Below are positions 20,638 through 32,100 of a DNA stretch of 64,000 nucleotides, one piece after another (position 1 is the first letter of the stretch; each line of letters starts with the position of its first letter). Origin of the DNA: Symsagittifera roscoffensis. Its lineage: Eukaryota > Xenacoelomorpha > Acoela > Convolutidae. The notes below the pieces were generated by a model. It saw only the letters and a program-made list of their open reading frames with translations. It was not told the origin of the DNA and did no database searches. A program made the position numbers and the translations under genes. The stretch is from positions 9,583,671-9,647,670 of the forward strand of contig NC_087064.1 of assembly GCF_963678635.1 (NCBI RefSeq), given 5' to 3'.

Positions 20638-23600
20638 TTGCGATTTCCGTTATCTGAACGCAGTGACTATAAAGGACGCATATCCGATTCCCCGCATCGA
20701 TGAGAGCCTATCCAAGCTGGGAGACGCCAAGTTCTTCACGACGTTGGACTTGGGCTCAGCATTCTGGCAAGTGCCGCTCAGAAAGCAAGATCGAGAGAAA
20801 ACAGGCTTCGCTTGTGAGCTGGGACTGTTCCAGTGGAAGAGGATGCCATTCGGATTGTGCAACGCGACAGCCACATTCCAGCGACTGATGGCTCAGGCAC
20901 TCACGAGCGTTACTAAAAAGTATGGGAATCTCATCATGTGTTATGTCGATGATGTAGTGATCGCGACACCAACCTTGGAAGACCACATCGAGAGGTTGGA
21001 AGAGGTGTTTTCTTGCATGAAGCAGGCGGGTCTGAAATGCAAACCCTCTAAGTGCGAAATCCTCAAGGATTCCATAAAGTATCTGGGCCGCCTGGTTGAC
21101 AAACATGGAGTGAGACCAGACCCCGAAGCGGTTGAAGCGGTGCTGACCTGGAAGGCACCTAAAACAGATACACAGTTGATGAGTTTTCTGGGATTCGCCA
21201 ATTATTATCGCGAGTTCATCAAGGGGTATGCTGACAAAATATACCCCATGCAGAAGTTGATGAGAAATAAGGGCAAAAAGTTCACCTGGACTGATGAGGC
21301 ACAAGTCTCATTTGAAAACATCAAGCGCGAACTTTGCGAGGCACCGGTCCTCGGCATGCCAACGGAGAAGGGGATGTTCGTGCTGGACACGGATGCGTCA
21401 GTGGTTGCGATATCAGGCATACTTCACCAAGAGCAGGAGTGGAACGGGAGAACGGTTCTTCGTCCGATAGCTTATGGAAGTAAAGTCCTGAGTGACACTG
21501 AGATGAAGTACGGCGCACCAAAAGCGGAGATGTTTGCTGTGATCACGTTTGTGGAAAAGTACAGGGCCTACTTGGGGAGTGCTCCCTTCAAGTTGCGTGT
21601 GGACAATCGTGCCCTTGCCTGGCTGAAAACCTATTCGATGGACCAGAGCTACATTGGTCGTTGGATCGTGCGCTTGGATGGATACCACATGATCATAGAG
21701 CACCGTACCCGTGACAAGCACCAGAACGCAGATAGCCTCAGCAAAAAGACAGAATTTTATGAGCGCCTCGAAGAGAAGCAAGCTAGCCAATCAGAGATCA
21801 AAGACGGGTTTTCCTTTCTGGACAAAGAAACCTATGATGAGCTGCCACTTACTAGGTGGTTAGACAAATCAGGACATCCTATACCTGGACACCCTGACCT
21901 TCCAGTGGAGACGGCTGCGGAGATAAAGCTTTTAGCCAGAGGCGAACCCGTTCCGTTGGATCTGCTAGTCCGATCCAACTTGGTACAGCAAGAACTGACC
22001 AGGCTGGGTATAAACAGCATCGCTTTATTGAATAAGACGGTGAACGTGGCGCCGGACGTCATGGGAAAACTCCGTGGCTTGTTGGATAGGGAAGTGGATA
22101 GGCATGATCATGAATGGAAGGAAACCATGCAGAGGTTGACTGTCACCGAGAGAACAGAGAAGAGGCCAGTGTCCATTCGCAGCCGAGGCGTTGAACGGGA
22201 TTGCAGGTCGATCGTCAATCAGCTGGTGACCTCGATGCCGAAAGAAGTATTGTTGAGAACTTCGTTCACTGAATATGGAACATCGAATCAAAACCAAGCT
22301 ACTGAGGAAGTCAGGATCAAGTCGAAATCTAGCTTCACGAGGAGAGTGCACTTCACGGATGCAAAAGAGGAATACGAGCCAAGCTCAGATTGTTCGTCCC
22401 TGGACGAGACAATGTCCGGGGAGTATGACACCTTCGATCCAGTCAAGGACGACTTGTCTGAGAAGTCAAACGCCTTTGAGCCCGTGCAGGACAACTTGTC
22501 CGGGGAGAGGTTGACTAGACTACCTAGGGACAGAATTTTGTCCGGGGAGTCGGATTCAAGGCGACCGATGGACAGAGTTTTGTCCGGGGAGTCGAGAAAC
22601 ATCTCAAACAACTTGGAATATGATGTTGGAGAATCGGTCGACTCAAGTGTTGAGTCGGGACCCCAGTCCGGGGACAACACGTCTGAAACAACTTCCAATT
22701 CCGACATGTCGGAGATTGCGATCCACTCCTTATTGGTAGACTGGAAGCAGCGTGGGCTGGACCGGGAAATACATCAGGATCCAGACAGGGACAGATACAC
22801 CTCAGATGAAGAGGGCACTGTGGTAGACAATGCCGCAGACGAGCTCGAACTGATAGCAGTTTCAAAACGCCCAACCAGATTGCTGCCACATGGTACGGTC
22901 GTCCGTACCAATCTGGAACCATCTGTCCAAGAAGCGACGCCTTTGAAAAAGATATGGTGTGTCAAGTTGATGGACGATGCTCATGCTCCGGAGATAATGA
23001 GTGGGCAAATGAACGTGGTGAAGACGTATTTGAAAGCCAGGTACAGGCTGTCGGATCTCCTGAGGGCTCAACGAAATGATAGAATGACGAGCAGTCTGAA
23101 AAGATGGATCGAGAATGGAGCACCTGACAAGGGAGACTTGGAAGAAGACAGCTACAAAATCCTGAAGCAGTTTTACCTGAAGAGAAAAGACTTGTTGTAC
23201 CTGAATAAGGACGGAATCGTAGCCTGTAAGCGCAAGGAGGAGGACAAGGTCCTTTATAAATACAACTCAATAGTGTTACCACAGTTGTACCAGACTGAGT
23301 TGCTCTTTCGCTCACATGATCAGATGGGACATCAAGGCGTGGACAAAGTGTATAACAGGATACAAAAACGATTCGAATGGCCGGGGTTGAAGAAGGCTTG
23401 TGAGAAATGGATAGCCGCATGCCTGTCTTGTCAACAGGCAAAGGATCCCAGGAAACTAAGGTTCCCCCTACAGTCAATAGAATCGTCAGGTTTCAACGAA
23501 GTGGTTCAAATTGATCACCAGAAAATCTGCATGACAGCAACGGGCTATAATCAGGTGCTGGTAATGATCGACCATTTTACGAAGTATGCGGAGGCGGCAC

Positions 23601-25459
23601 CCTGCATGACAGCATCGGCAGAAGAAACGTGCGATCATTTGATAAACGTGTGGATAGCAAGGCATGGCTGCCCCATCACGTTCCAATCTGACAATGGCAA
23701 AGCATTCGTAGGTGATCTCACGAAAGAGTTAATGAAAAGGTCGCAGGTAGCGCAGGCCCACTCGACCACTTATCACCCGCAAACGAATGGCCTAGTCGAG
23801 AGGCAGAATCGCACACTGGTATCCATGTTGAGAGTCTACTGCTCACGCTACATGGATGACTGGGACAAGCACTTACCGCAAGTGATGGGTGCTTACAACA
23901 GCACGGAGCATTCCACCACGGGAATAAGTCCGCATATGATGCTCACGGGTCATGAAAAAGCACTCCCGTTAACGTTCTTCTACCCTGAATATGAAGGGAA
24001 GAGGACAGCACCGCAAACGTACGTGCGGGACGTTATTAGAAGACAACAGGACCTCAATGACTTATGCAGGAGGAATACGCAACAGGCGCAAATTAGACAA
24101 AAAAGGAGGTTTGATAAAAGAACAGCCGATGCAAAAGCCTACTCAGTTGGCGATTATGTCTGGGTGTTCCAGGAAGTGGTTCCACCAAAAGGAACCAAGA
24201 AACTATTAAAGAAATGGCGTGGTCCATTTCAAATAACAGAGGTGCATCAAGGAGGTCGTTTTTATCGGCTGAGCACCGGAAGAGCGGCTCATTACGAGAA
24301 TATCAAACCACACAACGCCTCGTCCGAGGATTGGTGCATCCCAGCGGACATGCAAGAGGGAGACTATTTAATAGTGGATCCTGCTTGTGAAGTGAATGAA
24401 AGGGGTACTCGCGACAAGAACGACGGCAATGAGATGGTGGACAATTGTGATCTACCACTGGATCTCGAGTTGACTGAGCGAGTAGAGGTGGACGATGAAA
24501 CTCTACCCTATGCCGAAGAAGACTGGGATTGCCCGGAACAAACCGAAATTGACAAAGGAATACAGCCTGACTTTCCGCTCACTATGGAGACACGCCAAAG
24601 TAAGAGGGGAAAAAACCAGAAGAAATACAATCCGTATGGCGAGGACTTCGTTGTAGACCGGATAGTAGTGGGTGATGTCATAGACTCGCTGGTGGGGCTG
24701 GACGAAGTAGCGATGCTAGAAGAAATCGACCTTGTGAACGATATGGATCAAGATTGGATCGACGATCGATCAGAACCGGAAGTGGAGTTCGAACCAGAAG
24801 CGGAACAGACACATGAGCAAGAACTAACAAACTTGCGCGTGCTCGAATGGCTCCACGATCTGCCGACAGATCCAAAAGAGACGATCCTGACGATTCAGGA
24901 CGTCGACAGAGACAGCGTCGAATACATCAGTCATGACAATACCGAGTCCAACTGGGTCGCCCCAGATGGTCCTCTACGTGTTCCACAATCCAACCTCGGT
25001 CTCCTAGACTTTGGGCGATCGACGGGGACGTCGATGGATATTTTTGTCCGGGGAGTGGGGGTAGGACTCACCCACACCGAAAATCTCATAATAAAAAAAT
25101 TGAAATCGGCAAGGGAAACCGGAGAACTAGAGACAGAGGGCGAGAATGCTAAGAAACCACCTTTTGGACGAATCTTTGAATCGTATTTTGATCTCCCGAA
25201 CCACTATTCGAACAATATCGTTATAACGGACAGCGATTTCATACTCACGGAACGCACGTGCGCCATAGCGATAACTGCGGACGTAAGCTTCAAAACAGCA
25301 CTAGCGGCCGACTTTAAAAGAGAGTACAAGAATATCGAGTTTTTGTGGAAACAGAGGCCGGGTGTAGGAGGAATGATAGCGTTGCCCCCTGTTGCATCAC
25401 AGATACCAGGGAAATATTTGTGTTTTTGGTTACGAAAGCTACTGATAGGCAACACGTGA
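20638..25459 (+). CDS. Pol: RT palm/thumb, RNase H, integrase and C-terminal extension
   Basis: The open frame runs from 20492, but native pol begins after the insertion. RT: first catalytic Asp in LDLGSAFWQVP (about 20747) and YVDD at 20942-20953. RNase H: DTDAS near 21386, RVDNRAL near 21600 and NADSLS near 21727. A spacer of about 450 residues with repeated SGE motifs follows. Integrase: HX4H near 23314, CX2C (CLSC), catalytic Asp at 23513, Asp at 23690 and Glu at 23798 (D, 58 residues, D, 35 residues, E) and a WRGPF module near 24215. No chromodomain is seen. The tail (about 24400-25459) is acidic, contains a block also found inverted in RT, and ends in the first half of a macro-like fold (about 25210-25420). 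The enzyme copies RNA to DNA and inserts it. RNase H and integrase motifs look intact. Confidence 0.93.
22413..22676 (+). repeat. Cluster of polypurine-tract-like motifs inside pol
   Basis: GTCCGGGGA occurs at about 22413-22427 (with the longer GTCCGGGGAGTATG), 22496-22510, 22538-22550, 22580-22594 and 22665-22676. The same core borders the 3' LTR (35705-35718) and lies at 25044-25060. In protein it reads as SGEY, SGER and SGES repeats. Confidence 0.8.
25044..25060 (+). repeat. Second internal polypurine-like site near the end of pol
   Basis: TTGTCCGGGGAGTGGGG, preceded by a GATC.A..GGGAC.T.GATGGA context that also precedes the true site at 35680-35705. It looks like a diverged duplicate of the element's 3' priming region within coding sequence. 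Confidence 0.65.
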
Positions 25460-25662
25460 ATCCGGAGAGCTTGGTATTGGCCTTGACTCGACTTAGGGAT
25501 TTCCTGGTTGAGAGAGGTGTGACCTCTCTCTCGTTGCCAGTTTATGATCCCAATAGGGGAAAGCTACATCCGAGAGAGTTATATGCTCTTGTGCATGTGA
25601 TATTTTCAGAGACTGACATAGAGGTTCACTTACATAAAAAATACTATCTGAGCATATGCTAA
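25421..25662 (+). pseudogene. Macro-like domain, C-terminal half, in a -1 frame relative to pol
   Basis: The pol frame (ending 25459) holds a macro N-terminal half: CAIAITAD, LAADFKREY, then GVGGMIALPP up to PGKY. The frame read from about 25421 to 25662 continues with FLVTK, ESLVLALTRLRDF, GVTSLSLPVYDP and FSETDIEVHLH. Human OARD1/TARG1, a macro-fold ADP-ribosyl hydrolase, has the same layout, including a lysine in the LxTK strand. The glycine-rich second loop of active members (GCG) is not conserved here. The two halves meet at a T5 run near 25415-25420, so one slipped base, a real -1 frameshift or a base-calling error could explain the break. It is not an independent gene: its only ATG lies inside the pol frame. 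Confidence 0.7.
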
Positions 25663-26103
25663 GAATTGCGCTCGGCGATAAGTGGTTTTTATTAAGTTGC
25701 TCGATAAGAATTAGAGTCAAGTTTTAGATTAGGTTAGGTCGTAGGTACAGTATTAGGGATTAGGTTTTTATGTGGTGTTTATGTGATGTTTATGTTATGT
25801 TATTGTTATGATATGTTTTATGTTAGTGTCATAAAAGACCTGGGGCACCCCAGGTCATCAAGGTGACAGCGTACATTCATGCTACTCTGACGAAAGTAAA
25901 GGTGGACGATCCACCTTGGTGCTAAAATTTTAAATCAGAATTGAAAAAGAGAATTTCAATGGAGAGTTTTAGAGAATTGATTGATGTTGCATCTTAAAAT
26001 GATGATTCTAAGTCGCGACCTGTCTTTTAGATCTTGATTGATCGGAAATTGTTTACTGACACTGAATCAGAAGAGATTACACGAAGAATCAACACGAAAA
26101 GAA
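25663..26103 (+). other. Intergenic gap between pol and ORF3
   Basis: 441 bp without a coding frame. It holds a GT-rich stretch (25760-25825) and the palindrome-like CCTGGGGCACCCCAGG (25840-25855), which could form a small hairpin. ORF3 must be translated by reinitiation, internal entry or a spliced RNA; a polypyrimidine/AG pair near 26025-26033 could act as an acceptor, but this is weak. Confidence 0.4.
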
Positions 26104-29100
26104 ATGGGAGATACTAACGAACTCATGGAATTCCTCTCAGCGAGTCTAGGAGCGACTCTAGACGAGATCTATCAGCGGCTGATCGATTGTGACTTCACAC
26201 GAGAAGACCCGGGGTTGGCGATGTTTGTGGTCGCACTCCTCAATGCACTGGGAAGAGAGGGTCGAGGGAATCGCCCTACGGAAGTAGTGTTGATGTTGGC
26301 CTTCGGTGAGTCCGGGACCGCCGAGAGAGGCCGAAACCGATTGATGAGATGGAGGCGCGGAGAAATGTCCGGCCACGACCTGGCTCGTGAGCCGGGACTA
26401 GGCGAGCAAAGGGATCACCGGCTAGGTGAAATGCCCTTACCTGTCCAACCTGCGCAGCCATTAATCGGAGCGAAGAGACAGCGTGATGGGCCAGGCCCGT
26501 CACACTCGGTCGACTCTCCAACAGCTGCTCCTCCCCTGAAGAGAGTGAGAGTGAGCGAGATAGAGATCCAGACGTCGGAAACGATTGAAACACTGGAGAA
26601 GAAGGAGAGGGACCAGAATGAGCTGTGTGCCAAACTTCAGGAGTACAGGACCATAGCTCGGGAGAGAGACGAATGGAAAAAGAAATTCGAAGATCTGCAG
26701 GTGGCCTACAAGGAGGATGAGATAAAGCACCTGAAGGAGCTGTATATGGCGAAGGTGAGCCAAGTGTCACCGGAAATCCTGGCGAGCATGAGGTCCTCGG
26801 AGGGATCTAACGACACACGCCCCAGGACAACCGCGCAGGAGCTGTGCGCATCGAGAGGACCTGAGGTTCTGGATTTGCATGCATCAAAGGAGCACGAGGC
26901 TCCTCAGCAGACACGACCGTCTGCTTCGAGTCAGAGGTTCACGATACCAGACCCTTCTGACACCTATCTGGCTCCTCAATTTCAGGAATCATTTAACCAA
27001 GTGGCCAGAGCCGCGATGGATGAGATCAACAGAGGCACTGAACGGACACTGGCTAGGATCGTTCCTTCCCAGCGTCGTGATCATTCATCAGATGGCTCTG
27101 AGCGGGCAACCCGCACGATAGCGTGCTCTGCGCCTGGTGGAGTCTTCAAGAAGTCTCGCGTGGTAGATATCAGGAAGAACCTGATGACACGTCATCAGTT
27201 CACGCAAGTGCCAGCCGAGCATCCTCGAGCCTGCTTGAACGACATGAGCTGGAACCCCGCCACGAGCGACCAAGTGATTCCCCCAGGGAGTCGCCATTTG
27301 ATCATTGGAGACAGTCTGGTGAGAGATCTGAATGAGATCTCCGTCTATGGCCAGACTACCACTCTGTCCTTTGGAGGAGCCTCAGTGGCTCAAGTGATCA
27401 AAATGATGGAGTTCCAGGGCGAGGATCGTCTGGATACATTGATAATAATGCTGGGGACTAATGACGTCTCAAGAGCCCCCGTAACCCCAGAGAACAAGTG
27501 GGAACCTCTGTTGGTGTGTCTGTTGAATGAATTGAAGGAAAAGTATAGACCCAGGCTCGTGATCCTGTGTACGATACCGCCAAATCCTTTGGTGGGCACT
27601 ACAGCTGCGGATTTTATGAATGGCAACGTAACGCGGTGGAATGAAATGACCCGCAATCTGGTGAGGAACAATCCTGGCGAGATGCGACTCCTGGATCTTG
27701 AAAACATGCTACGTATGACTGATCACATCGAGCTCACCAGAGATGGAGTGCACTTTAATAGCCAACGAGGGAGACATTGGATTAACGATGTGTTTCAAAC
27801 GCAGTTGAGAGAAGTGGAGCAAGAATTAAGGGCGACCGGTTCTTTGGCTCGGACCAATTCGACCGGAGGGAGTAGGGTAAGGGCAACCGTGCCCGAATCC
27901 CTCGCCAACCGCCTAGGGCCCTTGGCAACGGAGACGGTTGGAGCCGTAACCGTCGCTCCGAGCTCAAATGTGAGAGACAGGCTGGGGACTGTCCCTCCTC
28001 CCAGGCCGCAATCGATTGGAAGCCGACTCGGCAGATCGGGGGAACAGAGTAATAGAAACAACTCCCAGACCGCGTCTAGGAGGAATGATTCGCCTGCCAC
28101 GACAAATCCTGCTTCGACGGCAGGATCGTCGACAAGCACCGTGCCAGCGGAGGGAATTGAATCCGGCAGCAGGTTGCTTTGGAATAGTTCAGATCCTAGC
28201 CATTGGGGTCAGTATAAGACGGACATGTCGGCGAAGTTGAACATGAATACCCTGACGTGTCGGGAAGATGTGATGAGAATGACTGGCGGTGAAAGTCCCA
28301 CAGTGTCGCGACTTTATCGGATACCGGGCGTGGACTGGCTGCTAGCAGAGCAGGAGAAATTCAGCTCCTCGACCTCACTCCGACATGCGGACTTGGATGG
28401 ATTGCCTCATGACAACACCTTTGGACCTCTAAACACCCGGTCGCTCACCGACGTTCGAGATAGGGCCCGGGAAAGGACACCACCAGTGCGCAAAGGCAAG
28501 TTTCAGACGGAGAACAAACCCAGCAACAAGCATCACAAGATGTTTAGACAATTCTCTAAGCCACCCGGTCAGACGCCGGGTGAGTATTCTAGGGATTATC
28601 CCCGAACCACAACAGTGTCTGGAGACGACAAGAGATATGGGAATCTGAAGGCCCCAGTAGGTGATGGCCTTTTTGCAGCGTATGATCCCTTGGACATAAA
28701 GGCTGCCAAGTATCTGGTTGTGGCCGGCTCCGATTATCTCTATACACCCCGTTCTCTATTCTGGCCTGATGTGATTTTCTTAACGGCGCCTAAGCTGGAC
28801 TGGGGACAGGCGATAGGCATGATGATAAGTGTACGGAGAGTGGTCAGCATGGAGCCGCAGGTGATAGTGGTTGCAGGCGCGAATGATCATCTACAAAGCA
28901 GAGGCCTATTGTCACGTCTGACGGATGGATCGATCCCGAGTAACGAAGTTATAGGGGAAGCGATCATGACACTGCTCTCGGCGATGGCCGAGGTAGAGGC
29001 AGCAGCAAGACAACGGTTCACCATGAATGTGGTGAAGGTGATCTTTGTATTGTCACCAGGCTACGCTGCGTTGCCTGAACCCCTTCAATTTGTGTACACG

Positions 29101-32100
29101 ATGGTCACGATGATAGCGGAGGGGATATATAACGTGATAATTCCTGCCCCAAACAGAGTGGTGGACCCGGACAATTATTATCCGCACCGATCTGAGCTTC
29201 CCGCTGTTTGGTCTGACATCTCGAATGCCATACAGGGACTCAGAGATTGTAGCACAACTCGGTTGGTGCTAGACGAAGTTCTGGGGTTGGAGCTGTCCAA
29301 CTTCGCAAGATTATTGAAGCTAAGACCAGGGGTAGGTGACGATCATCTGTTAGTACAACAGGTGGCTGATGATCTCTGGTTCAGGCAGATGGATCATAAA
29401 GAGAACGAGCAGGGAAGGATGATCAGGAAGAACATGACGTCAGCAGAAGAGGACCTCATGGCGATGGCTTTGCGTACGAAGCCACACAACAACATATGGT
29501 TGTATCTGTCACCGAGGCTGTGCACCTTGGGTGAAGACGCGTTTGAGTATGCGCCGGCAATAATTAAGGAGATACACGCGTATTTGAAGAGTCTACTTGA
29601 TGCCCGGGAGTTGGCTGGAGGCAAGATGTTGAAGCTGATGCAGGACGTGAATACGATGTCGCTGGACAAGTTCCAAGCGGACGTGCTGGCCACGAAAGCA
29701 CAGTACGAACGATCGGATGCTATCTTGGGCGGAATGGGAGTGGGATGGACGCCATCTTTCCTATCGACGTGCTACCCGAGGGCATCTAGGAACCTGATCG
29801 CAAGTTTTGTCAAAGACATCAGGAAGTTGTCGATTGGCCTGGTGTTAGCCTTATACGTGACATTTGGTCATGAAAACTTTGTGAAAGGACCGGCAAACCT
29901 CTTCACCCAAGCGTTGGCCGATTTGAGGTTGGATGGACTCTTGACCCTGATTGCCATGACCTATGGTCGGCTGGGAGACTTGCTTGTGCTATTGCGTTAC
30001 CCTGAACAACTGCAGGGACCCAGTCGTGAGTTCAATGCACAGTTGGAAACCGCCTCGCTCAGGAAGATGAAAGACTGGAGGACTCTCCTACTTCAATACC
30101 TCCTGCAACAGAACAGAAGCGTAACAGGAGAGGACAAAGTGGCGACGAACGTAAGCGAATGCAAACAGTATTGTGGCATGCCCTTATTAACAGACTTAGC
30201 TGTCATGATGCGGATTGATCCGTTGGCTCTGGTCCACGGACTAAGGGAATTCGTCACAGTGGTTTATGGACCGGCGATGTCCTTTGCGTTCCCGGATGTA
30301 CAAGTTAAAGCATACAGGAATTCAGTGTTGTACGTCAACCTGGTCTCAGTAGTGGATTGTTCCGTGCTGAATTGGGTAGAGCAGAGTGAACTGAGAAAGC
30401 TGGCTAGCGATGATAGGCTGTTCGGAAGAATAGCAGAGCCAGGTTGGGTGTTGATGGATTTCAACAACCACTTCAAATGCCGAATGGGTCGTGAGGATCT
30501 GTCCCACATCCAGTTCAACCCGAAACTCTGGAATCTGAGACCAGTGGTGAAAGATACAGGAGAGGCTGTGGTAGTACCTCAATTGCCGGGAGCCTATGCC
30601 CATGCAAGAGAGAATCAACAGACATGGCTTCCTGGGTCCAGGCCGCTGCCGGACCAATGCCATCGGTATCCACCGATAAGGAGGATGTTGTTGGGAGTCA
30701 CATCTCCCATCATTGCCCCTCGTATCGGAGCAGCCCGTGACGCGGAGAAGAGAATGCAGAAGTGGAGTGGAGGGATGGAGCCGCGCTTCATCAGCTGGAA
30801 CGTCGCTGCCGCGCACACGTTCGACTTCTCATTTCCTGATGCCTGGAGCAGGAAGAAGATCAAAGCACTACCCTCCAGGAGACCAGAGGTCTCGGCTGAA
30901 ACGTGGAATGAAGTGTATTCTTCCGCGGACGACTTATCAAGACTGAAGTGGTCAGGAGAAGCGAAGGTGGTGATGCTGGAGGTGGCAAGTGAGAGCAGAG
31001 GTGGCTCATATGTAACGATAGAGGACCTGGCCCCACATGGTGAGGAGTTAGTAGAGTTCCTGGTCGATGATGAGTTGTTTTATCATGCAGGAGACATGGC
31101 CGTACCGGCTCGGCCGGATTCGGGCGCAGACGCACGACAAGGACCCTCGGGACCTAGGCCGAAACCTGATGCGGACGACGATGAATTGATGGATCAGGAC
31201 GATAACGATGAAGGCACCGGAAGCAAGACGGAGAAATCGGGAGAGACCGATCTAGGAGCGTTGGAAAGGGACTTGCTAGAGTACCGGTTCAGCGAAGATG
31301 ACGATGGGGAAGTCGATGGGAGTCTATTGTTGATGGCACCATCATCCTTCATGTCTCCTACAAAGGAGGCGTCAGCCGATCTATCTCCGATAGACCCAAT
31401 AAGCCAGGCGAGAGAGTGCCGAAGCAGGGATCCACAGAAGCTGCTTTATGAATCGCCAAGGAGGAGGAAAATCGAAGAGTCTATGAAGATATCGTTCCTC
31501 AGCACATTACCAGAAGAAGAATGGGAAAGATATCAAATGGAGTTGGAAGGCAAGACAGGAGCAATCTGGAGTCGAGTAAACTTCATGGAGAAATCTTGGG
31601 ACGTGATAAGGCGATATGGGACGCAGTCCATAATGAAGGTGGGATTGAACCAACCCATCATGCGTGAGGTCCTGGAGAAAATAGTGAGCTCCATGGAGTC
31701 GGATGTTCTGACCGAGTCAGTAACAGAAGACAGTGCCGATGATCAGCATGTTGCAAAGAAATTACCTGTCAGAAGAGCCAGGAAAGGGCTGAAGCGACTA
31801 AAAGGGAAGACAGGAAGTCGAGCCATGAACCCGAAAGTGGTGAAGTCAAGAGCCAACGCAGTGGTGACCTCTTTAGCGAGCGCAGGTCGCTCAGGCGAGA
31901 GCGGGCAGGGAGATACTACAACGCTGACAGGGGGAGAAAAAGAGAATCTGATACCCCCTATGCTCTTGGCAGGTCTGACCGTGACCGCCACAAGGTCGAA
32001 GAAGACGGCGCGAACCCTGGCAGACACCAAGTTAGAAATGGAAGTAATCAGTCAATGTGGATCTGGAGGACTTGAAGATTACAGGCCCTCGCGAATCAAC

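Noticed and set aside
25345-25662. Separate small gene starting METEAGCRR
   Set aside because: Its N-terminus overlaps the pol frame, which encodes the other half of the same fold. It is the second half of a split domain, not a gene.
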